In this document: in pieces, positions 38,371 to 44,994 of the stretch
Numbering within the stretch: the first letter of the stretch is position 1
Layout of the letters: each line of letters begins with the position of its first letter
Program-made: the position numbers and the translations under genes
Notes under the pieces: model-generated
Told to the model about the DNA's origin: nothing
What the model saw: only the letters and a program-made list of their open reading frames with translations
Databases searched by the model: none
Assembly: GCA_001941065.1 (NCBI GenBank)
Contig: MSHJ01000005.1
Location: forward strand, 406,883-470,882
Length of the DNA: 64,000 nt
Direction: 5' to 3'
From: Alistipes sp. Zagget8
Lineage (GTDB): Bacteria; Bacteroidota; Bacteroidia; Bacteroidales; Rikenellaceae

Positions 38371-38402
38371 ACGCCGGTGCAGCGAAATGCACCGGCGTTT
38401 TT
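38371..38402. terminator. Bidirectional terminator
   Basis: Perfect stem ACGCCGGTGCA / TGCACCGGCGT with loop GCGAAA, T run after it and A run before it. It serves both convergent genes. Confidence 0.88.
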
Positions 38403-38738
38403 TCATTTGCTGTGGAGTTCTTCGTGCAGCCTGAGAAACAGAGAAACCTTTCCAGCGAGCCATTCGTAACCGGTCTGCGCCGCGCGTGCCACCTCGTAAA
38501 CGGTCTCCGCCTGCGAGCGGATATGATCCACGGCATCCCGGATCGCCAGCAGGTAGATGACCAGTGCGAGGAGGGCGAAGAAACAGCCCAGAATCAGCGC
38601 CGAAGCGATGAACGAACCCGTCACGGACGAGAGCCATACGACCAGCGCTGCGAGCAGCAGCAGGATGGCAATGGCCGCTGTCGTTCCGAAAAACAGGAGC
38701 GAGGCTATGAAACGGCCGCCGGAAGGTTTGTTTTCCAT
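38403..38738 (-). CDS. Holin-like small membrane protein
   Basis: 111 residues with two membrane helices (about 13-34 and 43-65) separated by a short loop, and an amphipathic C-terminal half. It resembles the phage-holin-superfamily/DUF1469 membrane proteins that sit next to YtxH genes in Bacteroidota. It starts 13 bases after the YtxH gene, so the two form a stress-type envelope operon. No phage genes are nearby, so a lysis role is unlikely. Confidence 0.75.
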   Translation of the reverse strand: MENKPSGGRFIASLLFFGTTAAIAILLLLAALVVWLSSVTGSFIASALILGCFFALLALVIYLLAIRDAVDHIRSQAETVYEVARAAQTGYEWLAGKVSLFLRLHEELHSK

Positions 38739-38751
38739 GCTCGGGCGGCGT

Positions 38752-38961
38752 TTATTTCCCGTCGCACTTGCAGCGTGCCTCCTCGATCTCCTTCTCGACT
38801 TTGCCGAGTTTGTCCTTCACGCGGTCGATTTCGTCGTCGATCGAGTCTTTGATTTTCTGACGCAGTTCGGGGCCCGACTGGGGCGTGAGCAGCATCGTGA
38901 GGGCCGATCCGATAATCATACCGCCCACGAGCGATACGATGGCGATTCCTGTGTTTTTCAT
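38752..38961 (-). CDS. YtxH-domain protein
   Basis: 69 residues from ATG 38961. One N-terminal membrane segment (GIAIVSLVGGMIIGSALTMLL) is followed by TPQSGPELRQKIKD, the YtxH signature, and a charged coiled-coil end. Small general-stress envelope protein. First gene of a pair with the holin-like gene. Confidence 0.85.
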   Translation of the reverse strand: MKNTGIAIVSLVGGMIIGSALTMLLTPQSGPELRQKIKDSIDDEIDRVKDKLGKVEKEIEEARCKCDGK

Positions 38962-39017
38962 AGTTGTTGCGAGTTTTAAATTCAGCCTTGAGACTTGCAA
39001 AGTCCGGGCCAAAACCC

Positions 39018-39025
39018 TACCTTTG
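39018..39025 (+). promoter_or_regulatory. Promoter reading nearly directly onto an ATG
   Basis: TACCTTTG with TTG 20 bases upstream (38995-38997), the best-spaced promoter in the window. The gene's ATG at 39031 is only 5 bases after the box, so the transcript is probably leaderless or nearly so. Confidence 0.6.
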
Positions 39026-39030
39026 AACGC

Positions 39031-39540
39031 ATGATCGCCGATCCCCTCACCTCCGTAGCTTTCAGCGGCCACCGCACCTACTGCGGCGATGCCGCCGACG
39101 TCTTGCGCCGCACGGTGGGGGAGTTGTACGCGCGGGGTTTCCGGACTTTCCTGAGCGGCATGGCCGTGGGTTTCGACCTGGCGGCCGCCGAGGCGGTGCT
39201 GGAACTCCGGGAGCGTGTGCCCGGCGTCCGGCTGGTCGCTGCGGTCCCTTTTCGGGGGCAGGAGAGCCGCTTCTCCCCGGCCGACCGCGAACGCTTCCGC
39301 CGGGTGCTGGCCGCCGCCGATTCCGTCGAAATGCTCGCCCCGGCTTACCACCGGGGATGCTATGCCGTTCGCAACGATTTTCTGGTCGACAACGCCCGCG
39401 TCCTGGTGGCGTGGTACGACGGTTCGCCCGGCGGCACCCGCTACACCGTCCGCCGCGCCCTCGGCCGCGGACTGGAGGTCCTCGATCTCCATCCGGCGGC
39501 TCCCGCGCTGCCCGCTCCCGAACCGACGTTGTTCGGATAA
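39031..39540 (+). CDS. SLOG/DUF1273-type nucleotide-binding protein
   Basis: 169 residues from ATG 39031. FSGHRTYCGDAADVLRRTV and FLSGMAVGFDLAAAEAVLEL are the two signature motifs of the YpsA/DUF1273 branch of the SLOG (Rossmann) superfamily, and VLVAWYDGSPGGTRYTVRRA is the third. These proteins are thought to bind nucleotides or nucleotide-derived ligands; the role is unknown in bacteria of this type. Confidence 0.85.
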   Translation: MIADPLTSVAFSGHRTYCGDAADVLRRTVGELYARGFRTFLSGMAVGFDLAAAEAVLELRERVPGVRLVAAVPFRGQESRFSPADRERFRRVLAAADSVEMLAPAYHRGCYAVRNDFLVDNARVLVAWYDGSPGGTRYTVRRALGRGLEVLDLHPAAPALPAPEPTLFG

Positions 39541-39573
39541 AAAAAGGCAGACCCTTGCGGGCCCGCCTTTTTC
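39541..39573. terminator. Bidirectional terminator
   Basis: AAAAAGGC...GCCTTTTT outer stem with an inner GACCC/GGGCC stem, between convergent genes. Confidence 0.8.
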
Positions 39574-39589
39574 GGTCGTGTGAATCTTT

Positions 39590-40486
39590 CTATTCTGTCG
39601 TTTCGGTCAGTTCGATGCCCCGGAGCAGCTCCTCGATGCGTTGGAGCGTTCCCGTTTTGCCGTATTCGTTCGCCGGGTAGCTGATCCCGACGGTGATGAG
39701 CGACTGTCCCTGTTTCAGGTCGTAGTTCGTGAAGACGAACCCCGGGTATTCCGTCCGGCGGCCTTCGCTGCGCAGCATGTCGATACCGTTCGACGTGAAG
39801 GGGCGCGAAGCCTTGATGATTCCGCCGTCGTAGTAGGCCGAGTCACGGATCTGGCAGTAGTCCGAGATGTCGGCGACGCTTTCCACATCCGTGCCGAGCG
39901 CGTTCTGCAGGGCGTCGATGTTGAATTCCCAGTTGCCGTCGAGGACATACATCGTGTAACGGGCATAGGTCGAATCGGTTTCGGGCTCTGTCTCCTCCTC
40001 GAGGGCGGTGTACCCGGCGGGAATCCGGATTCGCAGTCCGAGGTCCGGGCAGTCGTAGGTTTGTTCGGTGTCGAGCAGCGGCAGTTCGCCGCCTCCGCTC
40101 ACCAGTTGCGTGGAGAGCACCGAGAGATATCCGATAAGCAGGGCGGAGCAGACGGCCGCAGCGAGCATGCGCCAGAATGCGGCGTATTCACCTGCCCGGT
40201 ATTTGATTTTCAGCCAGACGAAAAGTCCCTTGAGCGCCTGCACGGCGCCCCAGAGGATAGCTCCCGTGGCGACGACGTAACGGCCTCCGGCCTCGGTGAA
40301 ATAGTAGGAGATGAAGCTGAACGCCAGACCGCCGACGCACCACAGCAGGCCGGCGAGGATGTTCTTTTTCGCATCGGAGAGTTCCGCCGCCTGTCGTTCG
40401 GCGGCGCTGGATTCGGGGGCCGTGGATTCCGGCTCCGCGGGTGTTTCGGGCATCGGCTCGAACACCGGTTCCTGGGTTTGTTTCAT
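39590..40486 (-). CDS. Hypothetical membrane protein
   Basis: 298 residues. An acidic, proline-rich N-terminal tail (EPVFEPMPETPAEPE) is followed by three membrane helices (about 45-65, 70-90, 106-128) and an extracytoplasmic beta-rich domain of about 160 residues (YDCPDLGLRIRIPAGY, WEFNIDALQNALG). I do not recognise the soluble domain. Likely anchored in the inner membrane with the domain in the periplasm. Confidence 0.72.
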   Translation of the reverse strand: MKQTQEPVFEPMPETPAEPESTAPESSAAERQAAELSDAKKNILAGLLWCVGGLAFSFISYYFTEAGGRYVVATGAILWGAVQALKGLFVWLKIKYRAGEYAAFWRMLAAAVCSALLIGYLSVLSTQLVSGGGELPLLDTEQTYDCPDLGLRIRIPAGYTALEEETEPETDSTYARYTMYVLDGNWEFNIDALQNALGTDVESVADISDYCQIRDSAYYDGGIIKASRPFTSNGIDMLRSEGRRTEYPGFVFTNYDLKQGQSLITVGISYPANEYGKTGTLQRIEELLRGIELTETTE

Positions 40487-40524
40487 GATGGGTTTTCAGG
40501 TTTCGGGGACGTGTGAAAATGAGT

Positions 40525-40563
40525 AAAATCCCGGAAAGCCGTTACTGCGCTTTCCGGGATTTT
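40525..40563 (-). terminator. Terminator after the phosphofructokinase gene
   Basis: Perfect 15-base stem (AAAATCCCGGAAAGC / GCTTTCCGGGATTTT) with a 9-base loop, 17 bases beyond the phosphofructokinase stop. Confidence 0.88.
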
Positions 40564-40580
40564 ATCGGATCGTTACCGGA

Positions 40581-41816
40581 TTATTTCCAGTTCAGAATCT
40601 TGTGGAAATCATACTCCTCGGGGTTCGGGACGTAAGCCTTGGCGGCTTCGTAGTCGGCCGGGGTGATGGCGTTGAGAATGGTCTCCACCACCGAGGTGAA
40701 CTTGTCCGACTTGATGTCCACCAGCCGGGGCGGAATTTTGCCCGTCGTGGGGTCCTGCAGGTCCTTGAGGTAGAGCGGCGATACGTTGCCCTCCGAATCG
40801 ACATAAACCATGCAACCGGTCTTGCCTTCGGCGAAGAGCTTGTGGACGCCGATACCCAGCTCCGAGCAGTAGGTGAGGTCGTAGGCGATCGGGGTCTGGC
40901 AGCGGATTTCGTAGCCCAGTTCCACCGGACGGCTCTTGACCTTGAGACCCAGCTCCTTGAGCTTCATCTCGATCATCTCGTTGAAGATATGCGCCTTCGA
41001 CACCTTGCCCAGCTCGGGATGCCCGTGCTCGTCGTAGGTGAAATGGATGCCGCTCTTGCGAATCTCCTCGTCCGACAATGCGTGGAACACGCCCTCGGAA
41101 ATCACGGCTGCACCGTAGTCCATGCCCATGATCTTGCGCTTGATGATCGACGAGATCACCAGGTTGACGATCTTCTCGACGGTGATTTCTGTCTTGTCGA
41201 ACATTTCGGGGATGACGATCATCGGGTAGTGGCAGGCCTCTCCGATGCCGAACGCCAGGTGTCCTGCCGAGCGGCCCATGGCAGCCAGCACGAACCAGTT
41301 GCCGCTGGTGCGGGCGTCCACATAGACGGCGCGGGCGATAACGGCGCCCTTGTCCTTGGCCGATTCATATCCGAACGTCGGCGCTCCCTTGGGGAGCGGC
41401 AGGTCGTTGTCGATGGTCTTCGGCACGTGGATATTGGCGATGGGGTATTTCTTGGCCTCGAGGAACTTGGCGATGCGGTTTGCCGTCGAAGCGGTGTCGT
41501 CGCCGCCGACCGTCACGAGCAGTTTGATGTTGTTGTCGGTGAAGAACTTGAGGTTGAAATTGTTTTCGAAATCCGCATCTTTGGGTTTGAACCGGCTCAT
41601 CTGCAGGAACGAACCGCCCTGGTTGAAGATGCCGTCGGCCATCGGATAGTCGATGTCCACGGTGCGGGGCGACGGGTTGAAGAGGCCCGTGTAGCCTTCG
41701 TGCAGGCCGATTACGCGGTAGCCCTTGCGCAGGAACGTTTTGGCGACGCTGCCTACCACGGTGTTCATGCCGGGGGCCGGTCCGCCGCCGGTCAGAATTG
41801 CGATTGCTTCTTTCAT
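40581..41816 (-). CDS. 6-phosphofructokinase, pyrophosphate-type active site
   Basis: 411 residues. Phosphorylates fructose 6-phosphate in glycolysis. The active-site loop is VGGDDTAST rather than GGDGS, and the catalytic loop is PKTIDNDLPLP rather than PGTIDND. Both changes are the accepted marks of pyrophosphate-dependent enzymes (the second Asp blocks ATP, and the Lys binds PPi). It is probably a reversible PPi-PFK. Enzyme assay would be needed to exclude ATP use. Confidence 0.92.
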   Translation of the reverse strand: MKEAIAILTGGGPAPGMNTVVGSVAKTFLRKGYRVIGLHEGYTGLFNPSPRTVDIDYPMADGIFNQGGSFLQMSRFKPKDADFENNFNLKFFTDNNIKLLVTVGGDDTASTANRIAKFLEAKKYPIANIHVPKTIDNDLPLPKGAPTFGYESAKDKGAVIARAVYVDARTSGNWFVLAAMGRSAGHLAFGIGEACHYPMIVIPEMFDKTEITVEKIVNLVISSIIKRKIMGMDYGAAVISEGVFHALSDEEIRKSGIHFTYDEHGHPELGKVSKAHIFNEMIEMKLKELGLKVKSRPVELGYEIRCQTPIAYDLTYCSELGIGVHKLFAEGKTGCMVYVDSEGNVSPLYLKDLQDPTTGKIPPRLVDIKSDKFTSVVETILNAITPADYEAAKAYVPNPEEYDFHKILNWK

Positions 41817-41949
41817 GGTGTGTTGGGTTTATAATGTTTTGAACCTGTTCTCGGTTTTAGCCGCCCAAAAGTACGATTTATTTTTCAAACAGCCAAGAAC
41901 CCGTATAAGAAACGGGACTTATTTTGAACCCTGCGCACCGTCTACGAAA

Positions 41950-41984
41950 AAGAGGGCCTCCCAACTAAGGGAAGCCCTCTTTTG
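41950..41984 (-). terminator. Terminator after the cold-shock gene
   Basis: AGAGGGC-CTCCC / GGGAA-GCCCTCT stem with an AACTAA loop and T/A runs on both sides, 18 bases after the cold-shock stop. Confidence 0.85.
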
Positions 41985-42001
41985 ATGCCGGTAATTATAG
42001 T

Positions 42002-42202
42002 TTACTCAACTACATTTACGTTAACAGCCTGTTCGCCCTTGGCACCCGTGCCAATTTCGAACTCTACGGCCTGACCTTCGTTGAGTGACTTGAAACCATC
42101 CTTCACGATTCCCGAGAAATGCACGAAAATCTCTTTGCCGTTCTCCGCCGTAATGAATCCGTAGCCTTTTTTGCCATCGAACCATTTTACCTTACCTGTC
42201 AT
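42002..42202 (-). CDS. Cold-shock-domain protein
   Basis: 66 residues, a complete OB-fold cold-shock domain. RNP1 is KGYGFITAE and RNP2 is IFVHFSGI. It binds single-stranded RNA and DNA and acts as an RNA chaperone. The start and end fit the CspA family exactly. Confidence 0.95.
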   Translation of the reverse strand: MTGKVKWFDGKKGYGFITAENGKEIFVHFSGIVKDGFKSLNEGQAVEFEIGTGAKGEQAVNVNVVE

Positions 42203-42306
42203 AAAAATAGAGAATTAAAGTGTTAATACGTCAGCAAAGAAAGATAAAAAACATTGGTTTTCAAAACTTTTTGGCATGTTTTTTCGCCTCTGCCCGGAAA
42301 AATTTC

Positions 42307-42314
42307 TATCTTTG
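42307..42314 (+). promoter_or_regulatory. Promoter -7 element of the lipoprotein/radical SAM pair
   Basis: TATCTTTG, 28 bases before the lipoprotein ATG at 42343. The next gene starts 3 bases after the lipoprotein stop, so this promoter probably drives both. Confidence 0.55.
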
Positions 42315-42342
42315 TTACCAGAATGTCTAACAGCTTGGCGTT

Positions 42343-42615
42343 ATGAACAGAAAACTGAAATTCGCATTGGCGGCCCTTCTGGGATTCTCCGCGGCCTGCT
42401 CGTCGGTGAAGAACGCACCCAAAGAGGACGACGGAAAACAGGTTTCCGGAGTGAAAGTCGAGGAGAGCCCGTCCAATCCCCGCGTCGTGGTGATGTACGG
42501 CGTACGGCTCCCCGACAGCGTCCGCATCAAACGCATGGAGCGCCAGCATCCCGACTCGCTGCCCCCGGTCACCGAACAGCCCCGCGAGGAGGCTTCGACG
42601 CCTTCCGGGAAATAG
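42343..42615 (+). CDS. Small lipoprotein paired with a radical SAM enzyme
   Basis: 90 residues with lipobox SAAC (Cys19). The mature part is about 70 residues, mostly charged and disordered, with a conserved-looking core VVVMYGVRLPDSVRIKRME and a Pro/Glu-rich end. It resembles the putative lipoprotein of the rSAM/lipoprotein pairs found in Bacteroidetes. The radical SAM gene begins 3 bases after its stop. It is the obvious candidate substrate, but there are no repeated Cys or core-peptide motifs as in known RiPPs. Confidence 0.72.
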   Translation: MNRKLKFALAALLGFSAACSSVKNAPKEDDGKQVSGVKVEESPSNPRVVVMYGVRLPDSVRIKRMERQHPDSLPPVTEQPREEASTPSGK

Positions 42616-42618
42616 GCC

Positions 42619-43695
42619 ATGTCCGGCTGCCGGCTGGGGCTTCGCAAACGACTGGCCCTCGATATTTTCTCCGATCTTTACGCTTCGACGGTGCGCGAAC
42701 ACCGTCTCGATACGCTTTTCTGGGAGTGTACGCTGCGCTGCAACCTCTCCTGCCGTCATTGCGGCAGCGACTGCCGCGTGGATCCCGGTGTGGCCGATAT
42801 GCCGCTGGCCGATTTCCTGAAGGTTCTCGACGAGGAGGTTACGCCCCATGTCGATCCCGCCGACGTGCTCATCATCTTCTCGGGCGGCGAGGTGTTGGTG
42901 CGTGCGGACCTCGAGGAGGCGGGCGCCGAGGTCACGCGCCGTGGTTATCCGTGGGGCATGGTGACCAACGGCATGGCCCTGACTCCCGGACGGTTCGAAC
43001 GGCTTCTGGATGCCGGACTGCGGTCGGTTTCGGTGAGCCTCGACGGCTTCGAACGCGAGCACAACTACATCCGCGGCAATCCCCGCAGTTACGACCGGGC
43101 GCTGGACGCCGTGCGCATGGCCGTGCGCGAACCGTCGTTGTCTTACGATGTGGTGACGTGCGTCACGGGGGCGATGGTCCCGCAGCTGGAGGCTTTCCGT
43201 GACATGCTCATCGCCGAGGGGGTGCGTCATTGGCGGCTTTTTTCGATCTTCCCGATGGGGCGGGCCAAGGACGATCCGACGCTGCGGATGACCGATGCCC
43301 AGTTCCGCGAAATGCTGGAATTTATCAAACGGACCCGCAAAGAGGGACTAATCGACGCCAGCTATGCCTGTGAGGGGTTTCTGGGTGGTTACGAAGCCGA
43401 GGTCCGCGACCAGTTCTACCAATGCGCCGCGGGCATTTCGGTGGCTTCGATTCGTGTCGACGGCTCGATTTCGGGCTGCACGTCGATCCGGGCCGATTAC
43501 CATCAGGGCAACATCTACCGCGACCGGTTCTGGGACGTGTGGCAGAACCGTTTCGACCCTTTCCGCAACCGCGAATGGGCCCGCCGGGGCGCCTGTGCCG
43601 ACTGCCGGATGTTCCGCTACTGCCTGGGCGGGGGCATGCACCTGCGCGGCGACGACGGTGAGTTGTTGTACTGCCACTATAAGCGGCTGAAATGA
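42619..43695 (+). CDS. Radical SAM/SPASM protein
   Basis: 358 residues. Iron-sulfur ligand motif CNLSCRHC (Cys41, 45, 48), followed by FSGGEVLVR and the rest of the TIM barrel. A C-terminal SPASM-like set (YQCAAGIS, ISGCTSI, CADCRMFRYC) can hold one or two further clusters. SPASM enzymes usually modify peptides or proteins. The neighbouring lipoprotein, not an enzyme, is its only operon partner. This matches the little-studied rSAM/lipoprotein system; its chemistry is unknown to me. Confidence 0.9.
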   Translation: MSGCRLGLRKRLALDIFSDLYASTVREHRLDTLFWECTLRCNLSCRHCGSDCRVDPGVADMPLADFLKVLDEEVTPHVDPADVLIIFSGGEVLVRADLEEAGAEVTRRGYPWGMVTNGMALTPGRFERLLDAGLRSVSVSLDGFEREHNYIRGNPRSYDRALDAVRMAVREPSLSYDVVTCVTGAMVPQLEAFRDMLIAEGVRHWRLFSIFPMGRAKDDPTLRMTDAQFREMLEFIKRTRKEGLIDASYACEGFLGGYEAEVRDQFYQCAAGISVASIRVDGSISGCTSIRADYHQGNIYRDRFWDVWQNRFDPFRNREWARRGACADCRMFRYCLGGGMHLRGDDGELLYCHYKRLK

Positions 43696-43700
43696 AAAAA

Positions 43701-43730
43701 GAGACCATCGCCTGATGATCTCTTTTTTTG
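43701..43730. terminator. Terminator between the radical SAM gene and tRNA-Pro
   Basis: AGAGACCATC / GATGATCTCT imperfect stem followed by seven T on the plus strand. It serves both convergent units. Confidence 0.75.
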
Positions 43731-43805
43731 TCGGGGAGACTGGATTCGAACCAGCGACCTCCAACTCCCGAAGCTGGCGCGCTAACCGGACTGCGCTACA
43801 CCCCG
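43731..43805 (-). tRNA. tRNA-Pro (anticodon CGG)
   Basis: Reads CGGGGTGTAGCGCAGTCCGG... on the minus strand. The anticodon arm CCAGC-TTCGGGA-GTTGG gives CGG (reads CCG). The T loop is TTCGAAT. The acceptor stem has a T-T mismatch at the sixth pair (5' CGGGGTG, 3' CTCCCCG), unlike the tRNA-Pro(UGG) copy. The CCA end is not encoded. Confidence 0.9.
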
Positions 43806-44135
43806 AACAGGTACTCTTATCGTTTTAAGAGCGCACAAAGATAAGCCGAAAAACTGAAAAGTCAAAATTATTTCCGGGAAAAGTAACCACTTTTGTTTGC
43901 TTTTTGGCTTGGGAATAAATGGAACTGTTTGTTTTCCGGACAGATGGCCCTGTTTTTTGATTTTTGTCGGGATAGTAGGATTGTACGAGTCCCTTCTTTC
44001 CTGGTAAAAACAGGTCCCAGTCTTTTTGGGGCTTTGGGGGCAGAGGCTCTCTTTGAAAAGGAAGGCTTGGAGGGATTGTCGAAATAGACCGGGATTACCG
44101 ACAGAAAAGGAGACTATCATTCGATAGTCTCTTTT
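43806..44135. other. Gene-free gap between tRNA-Pro(CGG) and the left att repeat
   Basis: About 330 bases with no supportable gene. A hairpin AGACTATC / GATAGTCT near 44111-44130 followed by CTTTTT is probably the old terminator of tRNA-Pro(UGG), now left outside the integrated element. Confidence 0.55.
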
Positions 44136-44194
44136 TCTGTCGGGGTAGCGGGATTCGAACCCACGACCCCCTGCTCCCAAAGCAGGTGCGCTAA
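44136..44194 (-). repeat. Left att repeat: 3' part of tRNA-Pro(UGG)
   Basis: 59 bases identical to 52721-52779. It includes the T arm and anticodon arm of tRNA-Pro(UGG) but the 5' part (D arm, acceptor 5' strand) is replaced by unrelated sequence after CTAA. This is a truncated tRNA made by site-specific integration. Confidence 0.93.
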
Positions 44195-44425
44195 ATGGCT
44201 TGTGTTGTATGAAAAACGCCTTTCAAACACATTCTAACGCATATATTGACTGCTCTTTGTCGTGGCCTTTATTTCTCGGTTGACACATTGGTTAACACAT
44301 TCGCGTAAACTCAATGCAGGTTAATAATTAAGTGAATTAGTATTGTTATTGTCAAAAGAAAATCGGGCATTTTTTCACCCCTCATTCCCTTAACCTTTTA
44401 GGATACGATGTAATCCAACTACACT
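44195..44425. other. Gene-free left end of the island
   Basis: AT-rich. Holds a 22-base sequence (44278-44299, GGTTGACACATTGGTTAA-type) identical to one at 52597-52618 at the other end; probably an integrase arm site. No gene is seen. Confidence 0.6.
44278..44299 (+). repeat. Candidate integrase arm-type site, left
   Basis: 22 bases, perfectly repeated at 52597-52618 in the same orientation. It contains two tandem decamers, GGTTGACACA and GGTTAACACA, 12 bases apart. It lies 84 bases inside the left att repeat. Confidence 0.6.
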
Positions 44426-44623
44426 CTATTTTGAGAATTGTATAAGGTAATTTTCGCAAAATCCCGCTAACGGGAATTTTACGACCTCATCCCGTCCGTC
44501 AGGTGTTGTATATCCGAAAAGGATTGTATCTGCTTTTACGTGGCAGTCGAACAAACTCACCGTTTCGCCTGCTCCCTCTATCCGTACCTCGTTGGCCGCC
44601 ATTATACCGATTAGTCCGTCCAT
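44426..44623 (-). CDS. Small hypothetical island protein
   Basis: 65 residues (MDGLIGIMAANEV...), a mixed alpha/beta composition with no signal or membrane segment. It starts 18 bases after the end of a broken small gene, so it probably belongs to the same transcript. I do not recognise it. Confidence 0.5.
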   Translation of the reverse strand: MDGLIGIMAANEVRIEGAGETVSLFDCHVKADTILFGYTTPDGRDEVVKFPLAGFCENYLIQFSK

Positions 44624-44641
44624 ATCTTTTAATTCGCACTT

Positions 44642-44878
44642 TCATCCGAATAGGTGTTGTCGGTTTTTTGCAAGTGCAACCTCGACGGGCTTATTTGTAT
44701 CTACCATATCGGGAGCGAAAAGGTAGATAAATGTTTCGGGATATATCCCGTCTTTGGATTTTTCGACAAGTAGGGCTATTCCCTCTGTCTTACTCCAACA
44801 GACCGTCTTTTGGATGATTTGTCTATCCTCTAATTGTTCGGTCTTTCATTCTGTTTTCGGTTTTCTGTATCTGTTCAT
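44642..44878 (-). pseudogene. Small island gene with an in-frame TGA at codon 11
   Basis: ATG 44878 gives MNRYRKPKTE, then TGA (44846-44848), then 67 further codons without a stop (KTEQLEDRQIIQKTVCWSKTEG... ending NRQHLFG) to TGA at 44642. The downstream part has ordinary protein composition (IALLVEKSKDGIYPETFIYLFAPDM). No alternative ATG, GTG or TTG start lies just after the internal stop. A TGG-to-TGA change would explain it; the island helicase shows the same kind of lesion. Confidence 0.5.
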
Positions 44879-44994
44879 TTTAGCTAAAATTTAAGTTGTT
44901 ATTTCTTTTTATAAAGATAAGACATTTAATGCAGTAACCCTAAACATTGTACGCCTCTTTTATAATGCTTTGAATTAATTTGTTTGTAAAAAGG

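Noticed and set aside
38403..38961. Phage lysis cassette
   Set aside because: The holin-like gene is paired with a YtxH gene and no other phage genes are present.
43782..44180. 132-codon minus-strand frame between the tRNAs
   Set aside because: It runs through parts of both tRNA sequences and has no protein-like conservation signal.
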